Assembly (NCBI GenBank): GCA_009775705.1
Contig: VSQE01000061.1
Coordinates: 1-14,876, forward strand
Reading direction: 5' to 3'
DNA: 14,876 nt
Origin: Prevotellamassilia sp.
GTDB lineage: Bacteria > Bacteroidota > Bacteroidia > Bacteroidales > Bacteroidaceae
Part shown: positions 1 to 6,772 of the stretch, piece by piece
Layout of the letters: each line of letters starts with the position of its first letter
Position numbering within the stretch: position 1 is the stretch's first letter
The notes under the pieces: model-generated
What the model was told of the DNA's origin: nothing
Seen by the model: the letters and a program-made list of their open reading frames with translations, nothing else
Databases searched by the model: none
Made by a program: the position numbers and the translations under genes

Positions 1-5
1 CTCTC

Positions 6-53
6 GATGCTATATTGGCGCTCGTCTAAACTGACGGGCTATATCTTCGCATC
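6..53 (+). other. Imperfect hairpin at the window edge, possibly the terminator of an upstream gene
   Basis: A 7-bp stem (20-26 with 33-39, one G-T pair) closes a 6-nt loop, and GATGC at 6-10 can pair with GCATC at 49-53. A T-rich tract (54-62) follows, so it could end transcription of a gene lying to the left. Two forward reading frames are open from base 1. One ends at TAA 27-29 and the other at TAG 70-72. Either could be a C-terminus, but the pieces are too short to judge. Confidence 0.3.
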
Positions 54-59
54 CTTTGT

Positions 60-306
60 TTTCGCTGAATAGTTACTAAAATTTTTCATCATGCTAATTT
101 GCTTTATTTATAATAAATGCCTGAATGGTATAAATATATTGATCCTGCAGATATAAGCATAAATATTAAAATATAGAACAAAAGAATAAATTTATATTAA
201 AAAACAATTGCGGAATCATAATAAGTTCGTTTCCACAATTCTTCCCTATATGGAAGGAAACAGAACGGAGCGCGCGAAGGTGGGAGATACGGAAAACAGA
301 AAAAAA
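60..306. other. AT-rich intergenic stretch with no supported gene
   Basis: This stretch lies upstream of the nrdD promoter and is very AT-rich up to about 210. It holds a short perfect palindrome, ATTTAT-A-ATAAAT, at 106-118. I see no gene: reading frames here are short, and the one running into 498 starts at TTG and passes through repeat and promoter sequence. No promoter of the Bacteroidota type is clear in this part. Confidence 0.5.
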
Positions 307-371
307 GGAAAACTTTTCTTGGTTATTCCAGAAAAAGTTTTCCAAAAAATAAAATACGGGAAAAACTTTCG
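307..371. repeat. Upstream cluster of three GGAAAA-N-TTTTCC-like palindromes
   Basis: Three related near-palindromes lie in tandem. They are GGAAAACTTTTC at 307-318, GAAAAAGTTTTCC at 331-343 and GGGAAAAACTTTCG at 358-371. Centre-to-centre spacing is about 24-27 bp. The first two are also complementary to each other, forming a 12-bp stem (one bulged A) around a 12-nt loop. The third overlaps the -33 element of the nrdD promoter. The arrangement looks like iterated operators. No regulator is identified. Confidence 0.5.
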
Positions 372-397
372 GGTATTAAAAGCTTGGCGTATCTTTG
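367..397 (+). promoter_or_regulatory. Probable Bacteroidota-type promoter for nrdD-nrdG
   Basis: TATCTTTG at 390-397 matches the -7 consensus TAnnTTTG. TTTC at 367-370 sits 19 nt upstream as a one-mismatch -33 element. Transcription would start near 403-405 and leave a leader of about 330 nt before nrdD. The -33 element lies inside a near-palindrome at 358-371, which would suit repression or regulated access. Confidence 0.65.
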
Positions 398-403
398 CAG
401 CAG

Positions 404-733
404 AGACGGCTCAGGGGCATCCGATCCGGCCCCAATGGAAGACCGTAAGAACACTCTGTAATACTCACTGCTGTGTTTCTTTTGTTTTCTTGAAATGACT
501 GATAAATAACAAATTAAATCTTTAAAAGTTGTTTAGGGAAGAGAAAGGCCGAAATTCCAACCGTCTTCAACGGTCTCTGCCCGTAACTTCGGGAATTAAG
601 ACGGGTAAGGCTGCGTTACACATGCCGGACGGATGGTTCTTCGGATAACTTTTCGGAACATCAAGCCGGAAAAAGTTTTCCAAAAGAAGGACCTATAATT
701 ACATGTTATTTCCAAATATGACTACCAAGAACT
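404..733 (+). other. Long 5' leader of nrdD with a structured core and no supported gene
   Basis: Between the inferred start site and the nrdD ATG there is no convincing gene. The 547-612 part can fold as a three-way junction. GGCC 547-550 pairs with GGCT 609-612, ACCGT 560-564 with ACGGT 570-574, and CCCGT 580-584 with ACGGG 601-605. An alternative short pairing, CCCG 580-583 with CGGG 590-593, excludes the third helix. I do not recognise a cobalamin, TPP, FMN, SAM or other standard riboswitch core here. The structure is read by eye only. Confidence 0.4.
643..681. repeat. Downstream pair of the same palindromes, within the nrdD leader
   Basis: GGATAACTTTTC at 643-654 and GAAAAAGTTTTCC at 669-681 repeat the pattern at 307-343: the same two arms, a 14-nt instead of 12-nt gap, and the same AAAA after the second arm. 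The right arm and its flank (GAAAAAGTTTTCCAAAA, 17 nt) are identical in both places, 338 nt apart. The two arms can pair as RNA with one mismatch and one bulge. It may act as DNA operators, an RNA hairpin, or both. Confidence 0.5.
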
Positions 734-2827
734 ATGAGTTACGATTCCTTTCTTATCACCAAACGCGATGGCTCCACCGAGACCTTCTCGCTTGAAAAGA
801 TCAAGAGTGCCATCCTCAAGGCCTTTGCTTCCATTAACGATTCCGTAGATGCCGATGGTTTGCAAAAGATAGTGGACCATCTGAAGTTTTGCAACGGAAT
901 GAGTGTGGAGGACATTCAGAACCAGGTAGAGGTGGCACTGATGAGCGAGCGGAAGTTCAAAGCTGCAAAGGCCTTTATGCTCTACCGTAAGCGCCATTCC
1001 GAAGACCGGGAAACCGCCGAGAAACTGGATTTTCTCATCAATTACTGCAATTCCGTCAATCCCGCTACAGGTTCCAAGTTTGACGCCAATGCAAATGTAG
1101 AGAACAAGAACATCGCCACCCTCATCGGAGAGCTGCCCAAGCAGGGATTTATCCGCTTGAACCGTCGTTTGCTCTGCAGCCGCATTAAGGAGATGTACGG
1201 AAAGGAAACTGCCGACCGCTACATTTACCTGCTGAAGAACCACTATATTTATAAGAACGATGAGACCAGCCTGGCCAACTACTGCGCCTCCATCACGATG
1301 TATCCGTGGTTGCTTAGCGGGACCAAGAGCATTGGCGGAAACTCTACTGCACCTACCAATCTGAAGTCCTTCTGCGGTGGTTTTGTCAACATGGTGTTCA
1401 TCGTGTCGAGCATGTTATCGGGAGCCTGCGCCACACCGGAGTTCCTGATGTATATGAGCCACTTCCTCGAAAAGGAGTACGGAGAGGACTATTACCTGCG
1501 GGCCGACGAGGCCGTTGACCTCTCCTTGCGCCGGCGTACTATCGACAAGGTCATCACCGACTGTTTCGAGCAGATCGTGTATTCCATCAACCAGCCTACC
1601 GGTGCCCGCAATTTCCAGAGCGTCTTCTGGAACATCAGCTACTACGACAAGAATTATTTCGAATCCATCTTCGGCAATTTCTATTTCCCCGACGGTTCGC
1701 AGCCTCACTGGGAATCAGTCAGTTGGTTGCAAAAGCGTTTCATGACATGGTTCAACCGTGAACGTACCAAGACGGTGCTCACCTTCCCCGTCGAGACGAT
1801 GGCGTTGCTCACAAAGGACGGCGATGTCATCGACCGCGAGTACGGCGACTTTACCGCCCGCATGTATGCCGAGGGACATTCGTTCTTCACCTACATGAGC
1901 GACAACGCCGATTCTCTGGCCTCGTGTTGCCGCCTGCGCAACGAGATTCAGGACAACGGCTTCAGCTATACACTGGGGGCCGGCGGTGTTTCGACGGGTT
2001 CCAAGTCGGTGCTTACCATCAACCTGAACCGCTGCGTGCAGCAGGCAACGCGCGAGGGCCGTTCTTACACGGAATATTTAGAAAGCATCATCGACCTGGT
2101 CCATAAGGTGCAGATGGCTTACAACGAGAATCTGAAAAACCTGATGTCCAAAGGCATGCTGCCCCTGTTCGATGCGGGCTACATCAACATCAAGCGCCAG
2201 TATCTCACCATCGGAGTCAACGGCATGGTCGAGGCCGCCGAAAGTCTGGGCATGACCATCTCGGATAATGAAGAGTATGCCGCTTTCGTATCCAACATCC
2301 TCGGACTGGTGGAGAAATACAACAAGCTCTACCGCTCCAAGGATCTGCTTTTCAACTGCGAGATGATTCCGGCTGAAAACGTAGGTGTAAAACACGCCCG
2401 CTGGGACCGAGAAGACGGATATTTCGTTCCTCGCGACTGCTACAACAGCTATTTCTATATTGTGGAAGATACCAACACCGATGTCATTGAGAAGTTCCGT
2501 CTGCACGGCCGCAAATACATAGAGCACCTCACCGGCGGATCGGCGCTCCACATGAATCTGGACGAACACCTTTCCGAGGCGCAGTATCGCCAGCTTCTGC
2601 GCGTGGCGGCCAAAGAGGGATGCAACTATTTCACGTTCAACATTCCCAATACCCTCTGCAAGGAGTGCGGCACCATCGACAAACGCTATCTGAAGGAATG
2701 CCCACACTGTCATAGCAAGCAAGTGGACTATCTCACCCGTGTCATCGGCTATCTGAAACGCGTTTCCAACTTCTCGCTCGACCGCCAGAAAGAAGCGGCC
2801 CGCAGGCATTACGGAAAACTGGCCTAA
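734..2827 (+). CDS. nrdD: Anaerobic (class III) ribonucleoside-triphosphate reductase, catalytic subunit NrdD
   Basis: This oxygen-sensitive glycyl-radical enzyme reduces ribonucleoside triphosphates to deoxynucleotides in the cytoplasm. The 697-residue length fits the family (E. coli NrdD is about 712). An N-terminal ATP-cone spans about residues 5-95, giving allosteric control of overall activity by ATP/dATP. The finger-loop cysteines are C398-C399 in SLASCCRL, one of them the expected thiyl-radical site. A CxxC...CxxC zinc site uses C642, C645, C656 and C659. The radical loop RVIGYL places the glycyl radical at G672. The ATG at 734 is chosen because it starts right at the ATP-cone; the upstream ATG at 718 is out of frame. 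nrdG follows after 11 nt, so the two are almost certainly one transcript. No residue loss or frameshift is seen. Confidence 0.97.
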   Translation: MSYDSFLITKRDGSTETFSLEKIKSAILKAFASINDSVDADGLQKIVDHLKFCNGMSVEDIQNQVEVALMSERKFKAAKAFMLYRKRHSEDRETAEKLDFLINYCNSVNPATGSKFDANANVENKNIATLIGELPKQGFIRLNRRLLCSRIKEMYGKETADRYIYLLKNHYIYKNDETSLANYCASITMYPWLLSGTKSIGGNSTAPTNLKSFCGGFVNMVFIVSSMLSGACATPEFLMYMSHFLEKEYGEDYYLRADEAVDLSLRRRTIDKVITDCFEQIVYSINQPTGARNFQSVFWNISYYDKNYFESIFGNFYFPDGSQPHWESVSWLQKRFMTWFNRERTKTVLTFPVETMALLTKDGDVIDREYGDFTARMYAEGHSFFTYMSDNADSLASCCRLRNEIQDNGFSYTLGAGGVSTGSKSVLTINLNRCVQQATREGRSYTEYLESIIDLVHKVQMAYNENLKNLMSKGMLPLFDAGYINIKRQYLTIGVNGMVEAAESLGMTISDNEEYAAFVSNILGLVEKYNKLYRSKDLLFNCEMIPAENVGVKHARWDREDGYFVPRDCYNSYFYIVEDTNTDVIEKFRLHGRKYIEHLTGGSALHMNLDEHLSEAQYRQLLRVAAKEGCNYFTFNIPNTLCKECGTIDKRYLKECPHCHSKQVDYLTRVIGYLKRVSNFSLDRQKEAARRHYGKLA

Positions 2828-2838
2828 AGAAATGCGCG

Positions 2839-3306
2839 ATGCTCCGATATGTTAACCACGACATTGTGTTCCAGGAATTTCCCGATGAGGTGACGCTGGC
2901 CGTCAATCTTTCGTGCTGCCCCAATGGTTGTCCCGGTTGCCACAGCGCTTACCTGCAAAAGGCTGTAGGCGATGAATTGACCGAAGAACGGCTATTCTCC
3001 CTCATCGGTACCTATCAAGGGGAAGTGACTTGCATTGGCCTTATGGGCGGAGACAATGATCCCGTCAGGGTCATGCACTTGCTCTCCGCTGTGAAACGCC
3101 GCTTCGGCAACAATCTCCGGACGGGTTGGTATAGCGGCCGGCAGGAACTGCCCCACGGTTTTCTTCCCGAGGTATTCGATTACGTGAAGCTCGGCCCCTA
3201 CCGTTCCGAGTTCGGTCCGCTGAAAGAGCGCACCACCAATCAGCGGCTCTACCGCGTGGCCGGCGGAAAGTTGGAGGACATTACCTGCCGGTTCTGGAAA
3301 CAGTGA
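2839..3306 (+). CDS. nrdG: Anaerobic ribonucleotide reductase-activating protein NrdG (radical SAM)
   Basis: NrdG uses a [4Fe-4S] cluster and S-adenosylmethionine to abstract a hydrogen from the NrdD glycine, creating the stable glycyl radical. The 155-residue length is normal for the family. The radical-SAM motif CxxxCxxC is CPNGCPGC with C27, C31 and C34. LMGGDND (about residues 68-74) matches the SAM-contacting GG region, and the C-terminal DYVKLGPY and YRV segments are typical of NrdG. The start at 2839 leaves an 11-nt gap after nrdD; an ATG at 2832 is in another frame. The nearest hairpin terminator lies 45 nt after the stop codon, making nrdD-nrdG a two-gene unit. Confidence 0.96.
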   Translation: MLRYVNHDIVFQEFPDEVTLAVNLSCCPNGCPGCHSAYLQKAVGDELTEERLFSLIGTYQGEVTCIGLMGGDNDPVRVMHLLSAVKRRFGNNLRTGWYSGRQELPHGFLPEVFDYVKLGPYRSEFGPLKERTTNQRLYRVAGGKLEDITCRFWKQ

Positions 3307-3350
3307 AATGCCCGCTCTGCGGTTATTCGTCAGAGACATACACACAAGAG

Positions 3351-3395
3351 AGGGCGGTCCCGCATCGGATGGTGTCGGACCGCCCTATCTTTTTC
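3351..3395 (+). terminator. Rho-independent terminator after nrdG
   Basis: A perfect 10-bp GC-rich stem (AGGGCGGTCC 3351-3360 with GGACCGCCCT 3377-3386) encloses a 16-nt loop and is followed by ATCTTTTT. Confidence 0.85.
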
Positions 3396-3473
3396 GCATA
3401 CGGGGCCATACCAACCGTACAAAGAAAACAATTTATAGACGGTCAACCAAAAAGTTAAACTACAGGCAGAGTA

Positions 3474-3492
3474 TTTTTCACGCCGTGAAAAA
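3474..3492. promoter_or_regulatory. Operator-like perfect palindrome upstream of the nitroreductase promoter
   Basis: TTTTTCACGCCGTGAAAAA has 9-bp perfect arms around one central base. The single-base centre makes it a poor RNA hairpin but a good dimer-binding DNA site. It lies about 52 bp upstream of the -7 element. No matching regulator family is claimed. Confidence 0.45.
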
Positions 3493-3544
3493 ATAGCGTT
3501 TACTAAAAAAGAAGTTTCCTGGTGGTTTACTCGTTTTTTTAGTC

Positions 3545-3552
3545 TATCTTTG
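3545..3552 (+). promoter_or_regulatory. Bacteroidota -7 promoter element for the nitroreductase-to-lipoprotein cluster
   Basis: TATCTTTG fits TAnnTTTG exactly. The -33 side is weak: the nearest candidate, TTTA at 3526-3529, is only 15 nt upstream instead of 19-21. The promoter may therefore need an activator. Transcription would start near 3558-3560, leaving a leader of about 80 nt. Confidence 0.6.
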
Positions 3553-3563
3553 CACAGAATAGC

Positions 3564-3610
3564 ATCCGTTCCGCTGCTCCGGATATTCTTCGGGGCTTTT
3601 TGTGGAGAAT
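3564..3610 (+). promoter_or_regulatory. Attenuator-like leader with mutually exclusive hairpins
   Basis: GCTCCG 3576-3581 pairs with CGGGGC 3591-3596 (one G-T), followed by five T at 3597-3601, which looks like a short intrinsic terminator. ATCCG 3564-3568 can instead pair with CGGAT 3580-3584, which overlaps the terminator arm. ATTCT 3585-3589 can also pair with AGAAT 3606-3610, which uses the terminator loop. All stems are short, so this is a hypothesis. Confidence 0.35.
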
Positions 3611-3640
3611 CCTGTTGTTCGGAAAAAAGAATAAGACTAT

Positions 3641-4186
3641 ATGGAGAAGCTCTTCGCTGATGATTTCATTGAACTGCTGCGCCGTCGGCGCAGCATCCGC
3701 AAGTTTACGCCCGAACCGCTCTCGTCCGACGAGGTGGTGGAACTGATGCGGGCCGCCCTTTATGCTCCCAGTTCAAAAGGACGGAAGGCCTGCGAGTATG
3801 TCGTGGTAGACCGTCCTGAACTGTTACGCGAATTGGCTGCCTGCAAGGAGGCGGGCGGACGCCTTGTCGAGAGAGCACCGCTGGCTGTGGTGGTGACCGG
3901 ACGCATGGATCTGTCCGACGTGTGGGTGGAGGATGCTTCCGTGGCCACGACCCTTCTGTTGCTGGCGGCCGAAAGCATGGGGCTGGGGGCCTGCTGGGTG
4001 CAGGTGCGCGAACGTGGACGCGCCGACGGCACTCCCGCCGCTGCCGTAGTGCGTTCCTTGCTCTCCCTGCCTCCCGGGGTGGAGCCGCTGGCCATCGTGG
4101 CAGTGGGCCATAAGGCCGTCTCGCCCGAACCGCATACGGACGAGGAACTTCCATGGGAGAAAATACATTTCAACACATGGGAATGA
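3641..4186 (+). CDS. Nitroreductase family FMN-dependent oxidoreductase
   Basis: A member of the FMN-dependent nitroreductase superfamily, which uses NAD(P)H to reduce nitro compounds, quinones or flavins. The physiological substrate cannot be read from sequence. RRRRSIRKF (about residues 14-22) is the typical N-terminal phosphate-contacting FMN motif. APSSKGRK (42-49) and GLGACW (114-119) match the second flavin-binding and dimer regions. At 181 residues it is one of the shorter members. The ATG at 3641 is just ahead of the first conserved helix. It is the first gene of a packed cluster: its TGA overlaps the ATG at 4183 of the next gene. A leader with possible attenuation precedes it. The superfamily call is firm; the reaction is open. 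Confidence 0.88.
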   Translation: MEKLFADDFIELLRRRRSIRKFTPEPLSSDEVVELMRAALYAPSSKGRKACEYVVVDRPELLRELAACKEAGGRLVERAPLAVVVTGRMDLSDVWVEDASVATTLLLLAAESMGLGACWVQVRERGRADGTPAAAVVRSLLSLPPGVEPLAIVAVGHKAVSPEPHTDEELPWEKIHFNTWE

Positions 4187-4989
4187 AGACCGGCATAGCT
4201 CCTTCGGCTCCGATGACGTGTGTTTTTGTCGGTGCCGGCAATCTGGCCACCCGTCTGGCATGCGCCCTGCAAAGGTGCGGATGTGTGGTGGCAGGTGTAT
4301 GTAGCCGTACCCTGTCATCGGCGCAGCGACTGGCGGGTCTGTTGGGTTGTAAGGCTGTGGAGCGGCCCGAGGAACTGCCGCCGGCTCAGATGTGCTTCTT
4401 TTCCGTGAAGGACGATGCCTTGCCCGGTCTGGCCCGCCGCATGAAGGACTGGCAACCCGCTGCTGTTTTCGTGCATACGGCAGGTAGTGTGTCGCTGGAC
4501 GTCTTTGCGGAAACTGGCCATGCCTGCGGTGTGCTCTATCCGATGCAGACCTTCTCGCGGGAGCGGGAGGTGGACTTCCGCCGGATTCCCTGTTTCGTGG
4601 AGGCTTCGGACGAGGCCACGCTCGGGCGGATCAGTGTTTGGGCGACCTGTTTGTCGGACAGTGTGATTCCGCTGGATAGCCGGCGTCGGCGATATCTGCA
4701 TGTGGCGGCGGTTTTTGCCAACAATTTTACCAACCACTGTTGCGAATTGGCCGGAGAGCTGATGTGCCAGGCCGGATTACAGCCGGAATGGCTTCTGCCC
4801 CTGATAGATGAGACGGCGGCCAAGTTGCACGACATGCCGGCCCGGCAGGCTCAGACAGGGCCCGCCGTGCGCTATGACCGCGAAGTGTTAAGCCGTCAGC
4901 GTGAACTGGTTGCGCAGGTCAGTTCGCGGATGGCGGAAATCTATGACCTCATGAGCGAAAGCATACACCGACAGACTGAAGAAAAATGA
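4183..4989 (+). CDS. Rossmann-like and DUF2520 domain-containing protein
   Basis: The N-terminal half is a Rossmann dinucleotide-binding fold resembling F420-dependent NADP oxidoreductase and pyrroline-5-carboxylate reductase. Its glycine motif is VFVGAGNLATRL, with GAGN at about residues 17-20 from the chosen start. The C-terminal half is the helical DUF2520 domain (roughly 130-255), containing AAVFANNFTNH and a conserved KLHDMPARQAQTGPAVR stretch. The biochemical role of the family is not established; an NAD(P)-dependent reductase is a reasonable guess. Start choice: ATG 4183 gives an ATGA overlap with the nitroreductase stop and an 11-residue lead-in. ATG 4153 would overlap by 34 nt, and ATG 4213 begins right at the Rossmann strand. 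The 3' end also forms an ATGA overlap with kdsC, implying coupled translation. Confidence 0.87.
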   Translation: MKTGIAPSAPMTCVFVGAGNLATRLACALQRCGCVVAGVCSRTLSSAQRLAGLLGCKAVERPEELPPAQMCFFSVKDDALPGLARRMKDWQPAAVFVHTAGSVSLDVFAETGHACGVLYPMQTFSREREVDFRRIPCFVEASDEATLGRISVWATCLSDSVIPLDSRRRRYLHVAAVFANNFTNHCCELAGELMCQAGLQPEWLLPLIDETAAKLHDMPARQAQTGPAVRYDREVLSRQRELVAQVSSRMAEIYDLMSESIHRQTEEK

Positions 4990-5504
4990 TAAATTACGAT
5001 TTGACCAAAATACGCGCGCTGGCCTTCGATGTGGACGGAGTGCTGAGTTCGAACGAAGTGATCCTTTCCGGCGACGGCCAACCCGTCCGCACGGCCAACA
5101 TCAAGGACGGATATGCCTTGCAGTTGGCCGTGAAGCGCGGACTGGAAATAGCCATCATCACCGGCGGAAAGAGTGAGGCCGTGCGCACACGCTACATTGG
5201 GCTGGGCATCACGAACGTCTTCATGGGCGTTTCGGTCAAGATACGATGCTTTGACGACTGGCTGGAGGAGAGCGGTTTGCAACCCGAGGAAGTGCTCTAT
5301 ATGGGCGATGACATTCCCGACTATGAAGTGATGAGGAAATGCGGTTGTCCCTGCTGCCCCGCCGATGCCGCCGTTGAAATCAAGGAGACGGCTCTTTACG
5401 TGAGCGACCGTTGTGGTGGCTACGGCTGTGTGCGTGATGTGGTAGAGCAGGTGCTCCGCGCACAGGGTATGTGGGTGTCCGATGCCGAGGCTTTCGGCTG
5501 GTGA
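4986..5504 (+). CDS. kdsC: KdsC-type 3-deoxy-D-manno-octulosonate 8-phosphate phosphatase (HAD superfamily)
   Basis: KdsC removes phosphate from KDO-8-phosphate to give KDO, the sugar joining lipid A to the LPS core, in the cytoplasm. The 172-residue, cap-less HAD protein has the family length. Motif I is FDVDGVL with nucleophile D15 and acid/base D17. Motif II is ITGG with T59, K85 is the likely motif III lysine, and motif IV is MGDDIPD with D108-D109 and D112. The C-terminal GGYGCVRDV (144-152), with R150, matches the tail that reaches into a neighbouring subunit's active site in KdsC tetramers. An unusual cysteine-rich stretch, KCGCPCCPAD, occupies 118-127. Its ATG overlaps the stop of the DUF2520 gene by ATGA. 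YrbI/KdsC relatives such as KDN-9-phosphatases look similar, so the substrate is inferred. Confidence 0.9.
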   Translation: MINYDLTKIRALAFDVDGVLSSNEVILSGDGQPVRTANIKDGYALQLAVKRGLEIAIITGGKSEAVRTRYIGLGITNVFMGVSVKIRCFDDWLEESGLQPEEVLYMGDDIPDYEVMRKCGCPCCPADAAVEIKETALYVSDRCGGYGCVRDVVEQVLRAQGMWVSDAEAFGW

Positions 5505-5553
5505 GCTTTTGCCCTGCCTCTTTATGCTATAACCCTTAAACTGTTATGCGAAG

Positions 5554-6135
5554 ATGTTTGAGAATTTACGGAAATATGAGATCATACTGGCCAGCAATTC
5601 CCCGCGCCGCAAGGAGTTGTTGCAGCGGTTAGGACTCAATTTCAAGGTGAGAACCCTACTTGGCATAGACGAGAGCTATCCCGACACGCTGCGCGGAGAG
5701 GACATAGCCCGTTACATTTCCCGCAAGAAGGCCGAGGCCTATCGTGTTTCTATGGCAGCGGACGAACTCCTGATCACGGCCGACACCATTGTCTGCGTGG
5801 ATGGCATCGTGCTGGGCAAGCCGCACGATGCAGCTGAAGCGGCGGCAATGCTGCGGAGCCTTTCTGGTCGAATCCATCAGGTCATTACCGGAGTAACCGT
5901 TGTTACAGCCGACAGGACGGAAAATTTCGCCGTGACGAGTCATGTCCGCTTCAGCTCGCTCAGTCAGAAGGAAATAGACTATTACGTGGCCAATTACCTG
6001 CCGTTCGATAAAGCCGGTGCCTATGGCATTCAGGAGTGGATCGGACTGGTGGCCGTGGAGGAATTGCGCGGCAGTTTCTTCAATGTGATGGGGTTGCCTG
6101 TGCAGAAACTCTACAAGGTATTGGCGGATTTCTGA
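5554..6135 (+). CDS. maf: Maf family nucleoside triphosphate pyrophosphatase
   Basis: Maf proteins hydrolyse nucleoside triphosphates to monophosphate and pyrophosphate, clearing non-canonical or excess nucleotides, and are linked to division arrest. The 193-residue length is standard. The N-terminal signature ASNSPRRKELL (13-23) forms the phosphate-binding loop. TADTIV (75-80) supplies the catalytic aspartate D77, and GKP is at 88-90. FDKAGAYGIQ (151-160) and GSFFNVMGLP (173-182) complete the active site. The AGAYGIQ pattern favours the YhdE-like dTTP/UTP pyrophosphatase subgroup over YceF-like m7GTP enzymes, an inference from motif similarity. A 49-nt gap after kdsC shows no clear promoter, so it is probably cotranscribed. 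yciO starts one base after its stop codon. Confidence 0.93.
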   Translation: MFENLRKYEIILASNSPRRKELLQRLGLNFKVRTLLGIDESYPDTLRGEDIARYISRKKAEAYRVSMAADELLITADTIVCVDGIVLGKPHDAAEAAAMLRSLSGRIHQVITGVTVVTADRTENFAVTSHVRFSSLSQKEIDYYVANYLPFDKAGAYGIQEWIGLVAVEELRGSFFNVMGLPVQKLYKVLADF

Positions 6136-6136
6136 T

Positions 6137-6748
6137 ATGATGATAAAGCTATACGAGAAGAACAACGACCCGCGCCGGTTAGATCGGATCGTGGCGGTGC
6201 TGAATGATGGCGGTGTTGTCATCTATCCCACCGGCACGACATACGCGTTGGGTTGCCATGCCTTGAAGGAAAGGGCCGTTGAGCGCATCTGCCGCATCAG
6301 GAACATCGATCCTGTGCGCCACCCGCTTTCGGTCATCTGCTACGATATGAGTGCCGTGAGTGAATACGCCCGCATTTCCACCGCTGTCTATAAGATGATG
6401 CGCCGCAATCTGCCCGGTCCTTTCACCTTTGTGTTGCCGGGCCTGAGTCGTCTGCCCCGGATTTTCCGGAACCGAAGGGGAGCGGAAGTGGGGATTCGCA
6501 TGCCCGACAGTACCATCGTGCGCGAATTGCTGGAACGGCTGGGCGCGCCGCTCATGACGGCTTCTTTGCCTGAGAATGAAGACGGAAGCGAATACCAGAC
6601 CGATCCGGAACTGGTGGAAGAGACTTTCGGCCGACTGGTGGACCTTGTCATTGACGGCGGACCGGGGCGGCCGGGGATGACCACGATAGTGGACTGTACC
6701 GGCGAGATACCGGAAATAGTGCGTCAGGGAGACGGTGAACTGATTTAA
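6137..6748 (+). CDS. YrdC/Sua5 superfamily protein, YciO-like (L-threonylcarbamoyladenylate synthase type)
   Basis: A single YrdC/Sua5 domain protein of 203 residues without the C-terminal Sua5 extension. The superfamily makes threonylcarbamoyl-AMP for the t6A37 modification of ANN-reading tRNAs. Visible motifs are IYPTGTTYALGC (29-40), RIRNIDPVRHPLSVIC (53-68), PGPFTFVLPG (93-102) and VGIRMPD (118-124). The segment around 53-64 resembles YciO more than the KRP motif of TsaC/YrdC, so t6A activity may be weak or different and a second TsaC may exist elsewhere. ATG 6137 lies one base after the maf stop; ATG 6140 immediately follows and would remove one residue. The short spacing implies cotranscription with maf. 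Confidence 0.87.
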   Translation: MMIKLYEKNNDPRRLDRIVAVLNDGGVVIYPTGTTYALGCHALKERAVERICRIRNIDPVRHPLSVICYDMSAVSEYARISTAVYKMMRRNLPGPFTFVLPGLSRLPRIFRNRRGAEVGIRMPDSTIVRELLERLGAPLMTASLPENEDGSEYQTDPELVEETFGRLVDLVIDGGPGRPGMTTIVDCTGEIPEIVRQGDGELI

Positions 6749-6772
6749 TTGAAAACTTTTAAAAAATACATT

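Larger units (their letters stand above)
3396..3640 (+). other. Intergenic region carrying the control region of the nitroreductase cluster
   Basis: No gene is supported here. It contains a 9-bp perfect palindrome at 3474-3492, a -7 promoter element at 3545-3552 and a short leader with competing hairpins, each listed separately. The rest (3396-3473) is featureless to my reading. Confidence 0.5.

Noticed and set aside
208..498. A 96-codon plus-strand reading frame in the nrdD upstream region
   Set aside because: It starts at TTG without a promoter in front, runs through the palindrome cluster and the nrdD promoter, and its protein has no coherent domain. More likely non-coding.
547..612. Cobalamin, TPP or another known riboswitch in the nrdD leader
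   Set aside because: None of the conserved core sequences of these classes is visible. Only generic pairing can be shown.
694..699. TATAAT as a classical -10 promoter just before nrdD
   Set aside because: Bacteroidota primary sigma factors use TAnnTTTG, and no -35-like partner is present at the right distance.
2078..2809. A 243-codon minus-strand frame opposite nrdD
   Set aside because: It is a shadow of the NrdD reading frame, with no promoter or recognisable domain.
3308..3496. A 62-codon plus-strand reading frame after nrdG
   Set aside because: It contains the nrdG terminator hairpin and the operator-like palindrome, and the product is low-complexity basic sequence.
6137..6748. Assignment as the essential TsaC/YrdC t6A enzyme
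   Set aside because: The KRP-type motif expected in TsaC is replaced by a YciO-like sequence, so only the superfamily is claimed.
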